Positions 1 through 8,599 of a DNA stretch of 64,000 bases are shown one piece after another (within the stretch, counting starts at the first letter, position 1; every line of letters starts with the position of its first letter). A program made the position numbers and the translations under genes. Where the stretch lies: the NCBI GenBank assembly GCA_021734905.1, contig JAIPIB010000003.1:26243-90242 (forward strand), read 5' to 3'. The notes beneath the pieces were generated by a model. It saw nothing but the letters and a program-made list of their open reading frames with translations. It had not been told where the DNA came from and searched no databases. This DNA is from Minisyncoccota bacterium (GTDB lineage: Bacteria; Patescibacteria; Paceibacteria; UBA9973; UBA918).

Positions 1-168
1 AAGTATAACCTTGGCTGAAGATGATATATCAAAAATTCCAGTAACAAGAGCAAGTACTCCAGCAACAAGAGAACTCACCATATAGAGGACGAGTGTCAGA
101 GCAACAAAATACACATACCCAGACACGACATAATTCATTACTTCAGCAACAAGACTTTCTTTTTTCAT
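1..168 (-). CDS. partial membrane protein, unknown
   Basis: The reading frame starts with ATG at 168 and stays open to the window edge (56 codons), so the C-terminus lies outside. The visible part begins MKKESLVAEV and is then almost wholly hydrophobic, with at least one membrane helix (VYFVALTLVLYMVSSLVAGV). I do not recognise a family. It is the first gene leftward of the cold-shock gene, separated from it by that gene's terminator. Confidence 0.55.
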   Translation of the reverse strand, partial: MKKESLVAEVMNYVVSGYVYFVALTLVLYMVSSLVAGVLALVTGIFDISSSAKVIL

Positions 169-309
169 ACTACATTAATTAATATTAACTCTTACAAACA
201 AACTTTATATAAATGACGTGGTCGATATGCCAAATCCATTAAAAAACTGCAAATTGGTTAATAGAATTATAATCATACAGGAGATTAATATCTAGAGAGT
301 TTGTACACA

Positions 310-340
310 AAAACCGCATGACCAGAGGTCATGCGGTTTT
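310..340 (-). terminator. intrinsic terminator of the cold-shock gene
   Basis: A perfect 14-bp stem (AAAACCGCATGACC with its complement) and a 3-nt loop lie 15 bp after the stop of the cold-shock gene. The stem ends in T residues on both strands, so it could work in both directions. Confidence 0.8.
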
Positions 341-354
341 ATAAGTGATTTGGT

Positions 355-558
355 TTATGCGAGCTGTACATTGACAGCAGCAAGTCCCTTATCTCCTTCC
401 TCAACTTCATATGTCACAGCATCACCTTCTTTAAGTGAATCGTACATAAGTCCGTCGGCGAGTGATCGCGCGTGGAAGAAAAGATCCTTGTCGCCTCCCT
501 CATCGGGAGTGATGAAACCAAATCCTCGGTCAGTAAGACGAGCGATTTTTCCCTTCAT
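355..558 (-). CDS. cold-shock domain protein
   Basis: A 67-residue protein, the usual length for a CspA-type single-stranded nucleic acid chaperone. It has the RNP1-like motif GFGFI (residues 12-16) and the RNP2-like motif LFFHA (26-30), which in this family form the aromatic RNA-binding face of a small beta barrel. It stands alone with its own terminator just downstream. Family assignment is firm; whether it responds to cold cannot be read from the sequence. Confidence 0.95.
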   Translation of the reverse strand: MKGKIARLTDRGFGFITPDEGGDKDLFFHARSLADGLMYDSLKEGDAVTYEVEEGDKGLAAVNVQLA

Positions 559-709
559 TGATCTATCATTTATTGAATAATCAAAACCGTTGTGCTACTG
601 ATCCGACTAGCTCAGGCCCCTGTTTTGTACCGACTATATTACCACACAATAATAAATTGTCGATATTAAACAGCAATACTGGGGATTACTTCTGTTTCTT
701 ATCGTGCTA

Positions 710-737
710 TTGACTTTTTGACACATTGCTGTATAAT
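710..737 (+). promoter_or_regulatory. candidate promoter upstream of the 823 gene
   Basis: TTGACT at 710-715 and TATAAT at 732-737 are separated by 16 bp. A second TATAAT at 808-813 lies 9 nt before the ATG at 823, which would give a leaderless message, so two start sites are possible. Confidence 0.45.
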
Positions 738-822
738 GAAAGAGATAGTTCCCTCTTTAGTTCTAGCCCCAAAGTATGTCATGTCAGGCAGTGCCCATTA
801 TACTTTGTATAATATTATCTTT

Positions 823-1212
823 ATGAATAAAGCCTTTTTCTATCTATCAATACATACAGCTCTTCTAGCTGTGCTATTCACAGTGCCGACAGCAACATTT
901 GCAGACGAAACGTTTAATGTAGGTACCGTAATGACCACTGCAACATTTAGATTTAACAATGAAAATTGGTTTACTGTAGAACATCCCAAAATTGCCACAT
1001 TTACCATACAGGACGACGGAAGTTCGTATGGGATGACAGAGACAGGAATTTCATTTATCCAATACAATGTTCCAAATCAAATTGGCGCCAGGATCCAGAG
1101 ATTTGAAATCCAGGACCACTATCACTATATTGTTGATGGAACCATTACGTACTCTCTTGGAGATTTCTCTGTGCAGCTTGCACAAGCATATTCAAAATCA
1201 CTTTCAACATAG
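823..1212 (+). CDS. exported protein of unknown function
   Basis: About 129 residues from ATG at 823. I chose this ATG because it begins a clean signal peptide (MNKAFFYLSIHTALLAVLF... ending TATFA-DE) and follows a TATAAT box by 9 nt; the frame is open further upstream, but that part is not signal-like. The mature part is beta-rich, with polar and aromatic residues, and no domain is recognised. A short inverted repeat (TCACTGG/CCAGTGA) followed by T residues just after the stop could be its terminator. Confidence 0.6.
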   Translation: MNKAFFYLSIHTALLAVLFTVPTATFADETFNVGTVMTTATFRFNNENWFTVEHPKIATFTIQDDGSSYGMTETGISFIQYNVPNQIGARIQRFEIQDHYHYIVDGTITYSLGDFSVQLAQAYSKSLST

Positions 1213-1270
1213 TTTATGGTCAAAAAATCACTGGTTCCCAGTGATTTTTTTGACCCAGCACTCAATACTG

Positions 1271-1819
1271 CTAGATACTTTTTACGTAACCGAGCATCGT
1301 GTCAGCATCACTCACTTCAAATGGGTCTGATTCACAGTTATCGCTGAATCCCGGCTCAATAAATACTTTTTTTATTTCACCGTTATCAACAAACATACTG
1401 TATCTCCATGACCGACTGCCAAATCCTAGATTATCTTTTTTTACGAGCATCCCAACTTTTTCAGTAAATTCGAATGAACCATCTGGAATAAGCTGTACTT
1501 TGGTAACTCCTTGCCCCCTACCCCACTCATACATGACAAATGGATCGTTGACGCTCACACAGTAAATTGCATCAATACCAAGTGCTTTAAATTCCTCAAA
1601 CTTGGATTCATAGCCTGGAAGATGCGTTGATGAACATGTAGGTGTATATGCTCCTGGCAAAGCAAAGACAATTACCTTCTTTCCAGAGAACATTTCGTCT
1701 GTGGTTAACTCTCCCCACTCTGCATCAATAGCTGAACAGAGACCTGTTTGAACTTCGTGTGGCACACGAACCTTAAAAGTAACTTCTGGTACCTGCTTTA
1801 CAAAATTTTCTTCTGTCAT
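1271..1819 (-). CDS. peroxiredoxin (redoxin/Prx5-like)
   Basis: A thiol peroxidase of the AhpC/TSA-redoxin superfamily that reduces peroxides in the cytoplasm. The active-site segment PGAYTPTC holds the peroxidatic cysteine in the PxxxTxxC motif, with the typical SxxHLPGY following it. At about 182 residues it matches the Prx5/hybrid-type length. I chose ATG at 1819 (MTEENF) because the upstream extension begins at TTG and has no homology-like character. No glutaredoxin domain is fused. The gene is monocistronic. Confidence 0.9.
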   Translation of the reverse strand: MTEENFVKQVPEVTFKVRVPHEVQTGLCSAIDAEWGELTTDEMFSGKKVIVFALPGAYTPTCSSTHLPGYESKFEEFKALGIDAIYCVSVNDPFVMYEWGRGQGVTKVQLIPDGSFEFTEKVGMLVKKDNLGFGSRSWRYSMFVDNGEIKKVFIEPGFSDNCESDPFEVSDADTMLGYVKSI

Positions 1820-1951
1820 ATTTTCAATAAATATTATTGTGGGTAAATCAAATTTCAATCAAATCTGAGCTTTTCATTTTATACTATTTTTCCAATCCAA
1901 CAAATATGACCAAATTGGTGGATTATTAAACACAACAAACACACGGATAAT

Positions 1952-2617
1952 CTAGAAGCGCAAATAAGTATTTCCAAAATTAGTCTTTATTCTAATAATT
2001 CCTAGTAATCCTAGAAATGTAACAAAAGCTATACCGCGAGAAGTTTTTGATCTAAAGAGGTCTCTATAAAAATTTTGTATAGATTCTGAAAAACCTTGAA
2101 AATCTCCAGCAATAACACTTGCAATCATGGATGGAATTTTTTGTTTGTCTTTATGTCCGTTCTCTCGATCATCATTCTTCTTTTCGTTCTGACCTTCATC
2201 GATATTTTCTTTCTTCAAATCATCCTCAACAGCAATTTTCTTTATTGGCTTTATCAATGCATCTGTAGCAATCTTTTTGTACGGTGACTCAGAAACCTCG
2301 CTATAAATAAATGGCCGTGCATCAACTGTCGTTGTTGCTTGTGTCGATTTTTTTGAGCTACTTTGAGTATTACTGGTTGACACTGTCGGTGAAACAGGCG
2401 ATGTCTGTACATACGTCTTGCCATTATTTGCCGTAAGCTTAAAATTTATAGAAGACATCCCGACGTTTTTTGATACGCCAACTGTATGTTGCGTAAGTGT
2501 GAAATTTGTACTTGAAAGTACTGCATGGACAGTGTGATATGGAATACTTACCAAACACAAAAGACCAAATGCGGCTCCCAATAAACCTTTTATTCTATAT
2601 TCGCTGCCCTGAAACAT
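1952..2617 (-). CDS. exported, membrane-anchored hypothetical protein
   Basis: A 221-residue protein with an N-terminal hydrophobic signal (LLGAAFGLLCLVSIPYHTVHA), a central region rich in Ser, Thr, Asp, Glu and Lys that is probably disordered, and a C-terminal hydrophobic stretch (GIAFVTFLGLLGIIRI) that may anchor it. It starts one base after the stop of the large fibre-like gene, so the two are translationally linked. No family recognised. Its place suggests an accessory of the surface protein locus. Confidence 0.7.
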   Translation of the reverse strand: MFQGSEYRIKGLLGAAFGLLCLVSIPYHTVHAVLSSTNFTLTQHTVGVSKNVGMSSINFKLTANNGKTYVQTSPVSPTVSTSNTQSSSKKSTQATTTVDARPFIYSEVSESPYKKIATDALIKPIKKIAVEDDLKKENIDEGQNEKKNDDRENGHKDKQKIPSMIASVIAGDFQGFSESIQNFYRDLFRSKTSRGIAFVTFLGLLGIIRIKTNFGNTYLRF

Positions 2618-2618
2618 A

Positions 2619-4619
2619 TTATATGTTTAGATTTTCAGACGCCGCCTCATCCACAACTTCATTCTCAGCATTCACTGTCTGCACTTCTTCAATAACTTCC
2701 TCCACAACTACTTCCTGAAGATATGTATCTTCTATACTCTCTTCATCACTTAGAGCATCTTCAGATACCTCTAAAACCTCTTCAATTTCCTGAACAGGTT
2801 CACTGCTTGCCGCAGGAACCTCCTCTTTCATCTTCTCTATAAGATTTCGATCTTCTTGATGCAGTTTCTTGAGATTTTCAATTTCATTTCTAAGTATGCG
2901 CACATCGTTTTCAAGTCTTTCGGTTCGTGCAAAATAATTTTCTACTTTTGCATTGAGTTCTTTAATTGCTTCAACAACAACAGCGATAATATTTCGTGTG
3001 TTAACTGAAAGATACTGACCACCGTCACGGACGACCTCAGGAAGTATCAATTGGAGTTCTTGTGCAATAAATCCAATTTCCGTTTGTTCACCAAATCGTT
3101 CTTTGTCCCTCCACTCATAGCGGACTCCGCGAAGTTTTAAGACGGTATCAAGCGCATTATCAATACCGTGAATATTTTTCTTAAGATTTTCATCTGATGG
3201 ATCTCGTATAATATTTCCATTTGCATCCGTTGTAAGATTTGTCGCGCCTCCCTCAAGATCTGAGGACTGTATTGAACCACGCACAGTTAACGTTGGAATT
3301 CCGAAATTAATATCACCAGTATTAATGCTCACATCAGGATCATTGAAACTATCTCCATTATTCGTGGTAAATCTAAGGTCTGCAGGAGTCGTGAGGCTCA
3401 CGTACATTTCATCCGTTCCAAGCCCCTGCAAATCAAACGTTAAATCATTGGGTAGAGAGGAGTCATAGAGAAGTGACAAGACATCTTCGTCTGTTCCAAA
3501 GCTGAAACCGGAAGTATCTCCAACCTTTAGTCCAGCCTCAAAATATGAAACATCTCCACTCTCAACATAAAATGCCCCTGCAAAAGAATTAATTGTATCT
3601 TCTAAGTTCGTAAAGCTTGATGCACTAATTTCTCCACTTGAAACAGTAAGCCCACCTGAGAGGACCTGCACACCACTTAACATATTAATATTGAAAAATT
3701 GGTCAAATCCTTCGCCCAGAGCAGTACTTGTAAGTGTCACATTCCCTATTCCACCAGATCCACCAAGTAAAAATGATGGGCCGTTTAACGGGTCATCTCC
3801 CTCAACGCCGACAGCATTTGCAATAAGCTTGAGTGAACCGGGAGTTTTAATATTCACAACATTATTTACTATGGCGTTGCCGTACATTCCAATCATAAGG
3901 TCATTCATTCCGAGGTTTTCGTCAGCGGTGTTTGTAAAAAGAGAAAGCCCCCCTGTGGTGGTTCCAAATAATACCCCCTTTCCATCTGCAAATTGAATAT
4001 TCCCAGCAAAATACGAGTTCTCAGGGCTGAGCATTTTGAACACCCCATTATTAAGCACAGAGAGCATTTGCGTACCTCCGCTCACTATATTAAGAAGATC
4101 CCCTTCACCTTGCTGATTGAGTGTAAAGAGTGTACTAGCACTAGAAGTGCTCAGATTAAAAAGATGCCCAGCACGTAAAAATGCTGATGCTTGAAGACCG
4201 TCTAAGAGATCACTATTAATTGCATATCCAGACGAACCAAGACGCTCTCGTGGTGTCATTTCAGTGTCACTTCCAACTTTCATTCCGAGATAATAAGTGT
4301 CATCATTAAAATCAAGATCATCGAACTCATTCCCAATACCTGACCCAAGCATCACCTGAAACGAACCATTGGACACATCTACGGAAGGGTAAATACCCTC
4401 CCACAAAACAGTACCTGTTGCAGCTTCGTCATATATTTTAAATACCATATCATACGACCCTGTAAGTTGTGATCCACTAGAATTAGCTAAAGTTCCTGAA
4501 AAAGGAATCTGTGCATTTATACCAACACCTGCAAATGTACTACTCGGAAATATGAAAACAAGAAAACCAAGAATGAGAAAAATGAGCACGCGATGTAAAT
4601 CAAAAGACTGTGCTGGCAT
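2619..4619 (-). CDS. surface fibre-like protein with S74 (endosialidase-type) chaperone domain
   Basis: A large exported protein of about 666 residues. After a signal peptide (LIFLILGFLVFIFPSSTFAG) there is a region typical of tail-fibre-like proteins (QIPFSGTLANSSGSQLTG) and a long Gly/Ser/Thr-rich beta region. An intramolecular chaperone domain follows, with the hallmark SDENLKKNI, then GFIAQEL and a conserved L.P.VV pattern. In known S74 proteins this domain trimerises a fibre and is then cleaved off. Here it is not C-terminal: a coiled coil and an acidic Glu/Val tail follow. I chose the start at 4619 because TATGAT lies 6 nt upstream and a signal peptide begins there; an in-frame ATG at 4703 would add a CxxC-containing extension. 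Confidence 0.8.
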   Translation of the reverse strand: MPAQSFDLHRVLIFLILGFLVFIFPSSTFAGVGINAQIPFSGTLANSSGSQLTGSYDMVFKIYDEAATGTVLWEGIYPSVDVSNGSFQVMLGSGIGNEFDDLDFNDDTYYLGMKVGSDTEMTPRERLGSSGYAINSDLLDGLQASAFLRAGHLFNLSTSSASTLFTLNQQGEGDLLNIVSGGTQMLSVLNNGVFKMLSPENSYFAGNIQFADGKGVLFGTTTGGLSLFTNTADENLGMNDLMIGMYGNAIVNNVVNIKTPGSLKLIANAVGVEGDDPLNGPSFLLGGSGGIGNVTLTSTALGEGFDQFFNINMLSGVQVLSGGLTVSSGEISASSFTNLEDTINSFAGAFYVESGDVSYFEAGLKVGDTSGFSFGTDEDVLSLLYDSSLPNDLTFDLQGLGTDEMYVSLTTPADLRFTTNNGDSFNDPDVSINTGDINFGIPTLTVRGSIQSSDLEGGATNLTTDANGNIIRDPSDENLKKNIHGIDNALDTVLKLRGVRYEWRDKERFGEQTEIGFIAQELQLILPEVVRDGGQYLSVNTRNIIAVVVEAIKELNAKVENYFARTERLENDVRILRNEIENLKKLHQEDRNLIEKMKEEVPAASSEPVQEIEEVLEVSEDALSDEESIEDTYLQEVVVEEVIEEVQTVNAENEVVDEAASENLNI

Positions 4620-4746
4620 ACTACTATCATACGACTCGCCACAATAAAGACAAGAATTATCTCTGTGGTGTAACCTTTGATCAGGTATGTCAATGCCAGT
4701 CATTCTGCATTCTATGACTAAAAACTGACCTCTGCTCAGGCGATCC

Positions 4747-5343
4747 CTAATACCAAACTGGCGTACAACTAACAGATCTCTGGTTAAAGCAACCGCATCC
4801 AGAACACCACGAGCTTGAGCCCGCTATCGATTCATTACAATAATTTATCGAGGACTGATTGCCCGTACACGGAAAGCTTGAAACACAACCTGATTGAAGA
4901 TTGGGACATTGGTAATGCCTAAGTGTTGGCGGCGGCGCTGGAGGAAACGATGTGTAACATGTCGATCCAATGCAAAAACGTGATGCCGTCACACTATTTA
5001 CACCAGAAATACTATTCCCGTTCATATTCAAATTCATAGTTGCAGTATGGTTCCCAAGATTATCAGTCCCTCCCCCTAATTCACTCATCCACTTACCAGC
5101 TACCGTTGAATAAATATCATTCGCCGTTACATTACCTGCAGTGGTAAGACTTCCTGCAGTAAAATCACCAGTCTTCGTCTGTGCAGTTGCACTTGTGTTA
5201 ATTGGCGCACTCACATTACCACTGGGCGGTGGAAGATTTGGTGGTGTCCACGTGGTAGCAAACACATATGAAATACTGAATGCAAATATAAGAACTATTG
5301 CTGAGACGAATGATGTTTTGTGGGGTTTATTGAGCATAATCAT
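4747..5343 (-). CDS. secreted cysteine-rich protein
   Basis: About 198 residues with an N-terminal signal (SFVSAIVLIFAFSISYVFA), a proline-rich linker (PPNLPPPSG), a middle part rich in Asn, Thr and Gly that resembles the repeats of the neighbouring fibre protein (TATMNLNMNGNSISGV), and a C-terminal segment with ten or more cysteines (CPNLQSGC...CSGCGC) likely to be disulphide-bonded outside the cell. Its start overlaps the end of the upstream gene by about 17 bp. No family is recognised. It probably belongs to the same surface locus. Confidence 0.7.
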   Translation of the reverse strand: MIMLNKPHKTSFVSAIVLIFAFSISYVFATTWTPPNLPPPSGNVSAPINTSATAQTKTGDFTAGSLTTAGNVTANDIYSTVAGKWMSELGGGTDNLGNHTATMNLNMNGNSISGVNSVTASRFCIGSTCYTSFPPAPPPTLRHYQCPNLQSGCVSSFPCTGNQSSINYCNESIAGSSSWCSGCGCFNQRSVSCTPVWY

Positions 5344-5938
5344 TTTCAAAAACTTGGATCTCACTTGCAGTGAATTCCTTTATATCTTTTATATTTTCAA
5401 TTGCTGTAATCGTAATGAGATTGCCGACTTGTATATTGCTAACTTCAGTAGGAATCAGTGAAAACGGTGTTGGTGGAGTTGGGAGAGATGTTGCTCCTAT
5501 ACTTGATGTGGCAACTGCAAAAGCTTCCATCTCTGCTCGCATAACCTCCTGACTTTTTTGTACGAGTGCCAGAATTTTCGTATTAGGGCCGATAACAATA
5601 ATACGCTCATTGAGTTCTGGATCTTCAAAAGGACTTAGAGAATTTACCCGTACTGAAATAAGGTTCTCCTTAATCTCAGTGACATTCCCAGAAACCGACC
5701 GAATATCATCAGAAGTAATGAACACACTGCCGAGATTGCTGTCTAAAACTCTTTTCTTTGCAGCGTCAAAACCTTCTTGATAATAGGATTCGGGTGAACG
5801 AGATTCTTCCTGTTGAAGAGGAGGCTCTTTGAAGTATAAAAACGTTAAACCTATGCCTATGATGAGGCCAAGAAACACTAGTAATATGTTAAAAAACATA
5901 TGGTACGGGTGCGTATGTACATCCTGTTGATTCAACAT
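5327..5938 (-). CDS. membrane-anchored hypothetical protein
   Basis: 203 residues with one N-terminal membrane helix (MFFNILLVFLGLIIGIGLTFLYF), then a polar, probably extracytoplasmic part with beta-like segments (GNVTEIKENLISVRVNSL, ERIIVIGPNTKIL). The layout resembles small exported OB-like proteins, but I do not assign a family. It is first in the overlapping minus-strand cluster running down to 1952. TATACT lies about 17 nt before its ATG. Confidence 0.65.
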   Translation of the reverse strand: MLNQQDVHTHPYHMFFNILLVFLGLIIGIGLTFLYFKEPPLQQEESRSPESYYQEGFDAAKKRVLDSNLGSVFITSDDIRSVSGNVTEIKENLISVRVNSLSPFEDPELNERIIVIGPNTKILALVQKSQEVMRAEMEAFAVATSSIGATSLPTPPTPFSLIPTEVSNIQVGNLITITAIENIKDIKEFTASEIQVFENDYAQ

Positions 5939-6088
5939 ATTTCTATTATGTATAGTATAACTTTAATATCCTTAAATATACTAAAATGTTGTTGATAAAA
6001 ATCAGTCCGTCGGCGTATATCGTGTAGTTTGCTATTTTTATATTTTTGTGGTAAAAAATAATCCCACCAACCGTTTTGGGAGAAGAAA

Positions 6089-6436
6089 TTGCATAAAGAC
6101 AAGCGTGAGTTGAATCAATTGAAAAACATAGCCGGCAGAATCTTGTGCGCACTTGAAAGCACTGGAGGATCGGCCGCAACAAAGCTCTTGCAGCGGCGAC
6201 TGCATGAGCGAAACGGCAAAGACTACAGTCTAATCGAAATCGATCGTGCCTGCACAGTACTTGCGCAGGAGTCCCTTATCACGACGGAAGATTCCTCAAT
6301 GCATACGCTGACTGATTCAGGCAGGCGTGTTGTATCTGAAATCATAATTCTGTCGGAGAAGAGGCCCTCCCCACACAGGAGATTCACTCGACAAACCTAC
6401 AGTCCGTCCCAGGTACAAGTATCCGCAAGTCCTTAA
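6089..6436 (+). CDS. small helical, possibly winged-helix, protein
   Basis: 115 residues starting at TTG (6089), supported by a Shine-Dalgarno-like GGGAGA just upstream and by the lack of any earlier ATG. The helical N-terminal part and the pattern LTDSGRRVV are typical of winged-helix DNA-binding proteins, so a regulator is possible but not shown. The C-terminus is basic and Ser/Pro-rich. It has a private terminator, and its Arg/Ala-rich composition differs from the AT-rich neighbours. It belongs to the Shine-Dalgarno-bearing group of single genes. Confidence 0.6.
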   Translation: MHKDKRELNQLKNIAGRILCALESTGGSAATKLLQRRLHERNGKDYSLIEIDRACTVLAQESLITTEDSSMHTLTDSGRRVVSEIIILSEKRPSPHRRFTRQTYSPSQVQVSASP

Positions 6437-6457
6437 ATGGACACACCTGATACACCG

Positions 6458-6485
6458 GCGCATCCTCGGATGCGCTGTTTTTATT
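6458..6485 (+). terminator. intrinsic terminator after the 6089 gene
   Basis: GCGCATCC and GGATGCGC form a perfect 8-bp stem with a 2-nt loop followed by GTTTTTATT. Confidence 0.8.
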
Positions 6486-6597
6486 CACTCAAATTACTAA
6501 ATACACGACACACTATTGCTATTTCCTTATTTTTTGGCACAATCAATGAGTTCTAATTCTGTAGAGTAGCGATAGATGAATGAATAAGGTGTACCAT

Positions 6598-6668
6598 TGC
6601 CCGATCGTCTAATGGTAGGACACATGGTTTTGGTCCATGGAATCGAGGTTCGAGCCCTTGTCGGGCAG
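6598..6668 (+). tRNA. tRNA-Gln (anticodon TTG)
   Basis: A cloverleaf can be drawn: acceptor TGCCCGA pairs with TCGGGCA, the anticodon arm is CATGG-TTTTGGT-CCATG with anticodon TTG, and the T arm contains GGTTCGAGCCC. CCA is not encoded; the discriminator G is followed by CAG. A structured element begins directly at the 3' end. Confidence 0.93.
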
Positions 6669-6845
6669 CAGTTAGTAAAAATCCGCAACAAGCGGATTTT
6701 TGCGTTACTGCTGCAACGACAGAACAGTCTGGGAGACTGTTCGAAAGGGCTCGAAGACCTTGCCAGATATTTTATGACGTAAGGAAATAAAATATCGACA
6801 AGATATACTACCTATGTAATGGGAGAGACCTTTTGTCAGGCAGCA
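6665..6845 (+). other. tRNA-Gln 3'-linked structured element
   Basis: The tRNA 3' end (from 6665) forms the left arm of an imperfect hairpin with 6692-6714. After that come CGACA (6717-6721), an inserted hairpin (6722-6742) and AGGGCTCGAA (6746-6755). Without the inserted hairpin, this is the reverse complement of the tRNA 3' half. An AT-rich helix and a TGTAA-loop hairpin (near 6815) follow. The element ends with a second, slightly diverged direct copy of the tRNA tail (TTTTGTCAGGCAGCA, to 6845, against CCTTGTCGGGCAGCA). No reading frame is convincing here. Confidence 0.6.
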
Positions 6846-6934
6846 ATGCATAGAAATTACGAAATTTCTGTTTCATACTCACAACTCTGTACGATGTAGG
6901 CTTCTTCATCTTATTAATTTGATATACTTTTATG

Positions 6935-7558
6935 ATGAAATTATTTAAACAGTTTTCACTATCAAATTTAAGTCTTACGGTTCGATTTCTTACTGTATCT
7001 GATGCAGTTCTTTCAGTTGGTCTCGGACTCTTCGGTCCTATTTTTGCTATCTATATCACTCAACAAATTGAAACCGAAAATATATTAGGTGTCATTGGTA
7101 TAGGAACTTCAATATATCTTTTTATGCGGAGTATTGGTCAAATGCCGCTAGCGATAATTATTGATAAAATCAAAGGCGAAAAAGATGATTTTTACGTTCT
7201 TTTAACTGGAAGCATTATTTTTATCATTGTGCCTATACTGTACATATTTATTTCTGAAGTATGGCATCTTTTTGCTATACAATTTATTTACGGACTAGGA
7301 GCAGCGTTAGTATCACCAACATGGCTTGCGATATTTACGCGACATATCGACAAAGGAAAAGAAGGTCTTGAATGGGGTATATATCAAACCACTGTCGATA
7401 TGTCAGGAGCAATTGCTGCGCCAATAGGTGGTTTCATTGCATCATTGTACGGGTTTACAGCTGTTATGATTTCTGCGTCTATAATTGCAACAATCAGTAG
7501 TATATTTATTTTTGCAATACGAGACGATCTGCGCTTAAAAAATAAACCAAATAAATAA
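6935..7558 (+). CDS. half-size MFS-type membrane protein
   Basis: About 207 residues and six predicted membrane helices, half of a normal 12-helix major facilitator. The segment IGTSIYLFMRSIGQMPLAIIIDKIKGEKDD matches the loop between helices 2 and 3 of MFS carriers, and the later GAIAAPIGGFIASLYG is also MFS-like. It may work as a dimer; the substrate is unknown. I prefer the second ATG (6935) because TATACT (6923-6928) would place the message start right at it. Confidence 0.75.
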   Translation: MKLFKQFSLSNLSLTVRFLTVSDAVLSVGLGLFGPIFAIYITQQIETENILGVIGIGTSIYLFMRSIGQMPLAIIIDKIKGEKDDFYVLLTGSIIFIIVPILYIFISEVWHLFAIQFIYGLGAALVSPTWLAIFTRHIDKGKEGLEWGIYQTTVDMSGAIAAPIGGFIASLYGFTAVMISASIIATISSIFIFAIRDDLRLKNKPNK

Positions 7559-7616
7559 TCAGATCTGTGTCTAATACTATTGTAGTAGGACGAGAATCTT
7601 ACTACGTATCTTAATT

Positions 7617-8342
7617 ATGAACCCAAAATTACTGCCAATTACTGCAATTACAAAAAAGGATATCCTAATTCTGGAAGACGCCTCGGCACCATTAGTAATT
7701 AGTCTTCCTGTACACGACATAATTGATGCAACATGGGTTCGTCTTACGTCAGAAAATAAAAATTTATATGAGGCACCACTGGTACGCTTTATAGATTTTG
7801 TGGAAGATGATTATGAAATCCGTTTACGCACAGCAACCGACATAACCTACAAACATGTAGTTGGTCTTCGTAATACAGTTGATTTTTTAGATAAAATTCC
7901 AAAAGAACAACTCTTTCAAGCTCTAACGGCTATTGCTATAGTAAAAACTAGTGATAATTTCACTATACTTGTAGAACGGGATACTGGTGACTGGCCACAC
8001 TCACTTGAACTTCCAGGTACATTCATTCGAACACATATTTACGAAAAAGGTCTTTACGAATCAACGTTGGATTTTTTACACGGTGACCTTGGAATTGCAA
8101 AAATGGACATCAAAAATCATTCTTTGATTGGAATTCTTGATTACATTTCAATTTGCGAAATGATGCTTGTGTATCAAATCAATCTATCCATATCTTTTAA
8201 TGAACTCACTAAACTGTCACCAAAAAACATCTTTTCCTTACCAAAAGGTTACACCACCGAGAAGCATCTGAGCTTCTTTGAACTCCCTCTGCATGTACCT
8301 ACACAGACAGTGCTCAATACTAACTTTAACCACCAATTTTAA
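7617..8342 (+). CDS. Nudix-like protein, possibly inactive
   Basis: 241 residues. The middle (ALTAIAIVKTSDNFTILVERD...WPHSLELPGTFI) follows the beta-strand pattern that precedes a Nudix box. The box itself is not there: after ELPGTF the expected REXXEE signature is replaced by ESTLDFLHGDLG. This suggests a Nudix fold used for binding rather than pyrophosphate hydrolysis. It lies 58 bp after the MFS gene on the same strand and may be cotranscribed. Fold assignment is inference from pattern only. Confidence 0.6.
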   Translation: MNPKLLPITAITKKDILILEDASAPLVISLPVHDIIDATWVRLTSENKNLYEAPLVRFIDFVEDDYEIRLRTATDITYKHVVGLRNTVDFLDKIPKEQLFQALTAIAIVKTSDNFTILVERDTGDWPHSLELPGTFIRTHIYEKGLYESTLDFLHGDLGIAKMDIKNHSLIGILDYISICEMMLVYQINLSISFNELTKLSPKNIFSLPKGYTTEKHLSFFELPLHVPTQTVLNTNFNHQF

Positions 8343-8599
8343 TACTTCCGCGTATTTATTGCCTCCTACAGGTCCGACCTGTTTAGTGTCCACAGTCTGC
8401 GTAAAACTTTAGTTTTTTACTAAGGTCTGACCTTTGTAGTGACCAATTCTAAATTTTTAGAATACTTATCTAGTTTCCACAGGTCCGACCTGTGCAGGAT
8501 TCTCTAATATCTCGCTGTTTGTTGCCGTTGATATACTTAAAGTTCAAAATAGTCTCTCAAGTGCTATAATTACTGTATTACTGTAGTAACATATGGTCT
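8343..8599. promoter_or_regulatory. intergenic region with three AGGTCNGACCT palindromes
   Basis: Three copies of a short palindrome lie between the Nudix-like and HD genes: ACAGGTCCGACCTGT (8368-8382), AAGGTCTGACCTT (8422-8434) and CACAGGTCCGACCTGTG (8478-8494). Their centres are 53 and 58 bp apart. They could be operator sites for a dimeric regulator or small mobile palindromes. A -10-like CTATAATTA (about 8564-8572) lies upstream of the HD gene. Nothing in the region looks coding. Confidence 0.6.

Noticed and set aside
8368..8494. CRISPR-like repeats
   Set aside because: Only three short palindromes with unequal spacing, no constant repeat-spacer unit and no cas genes.
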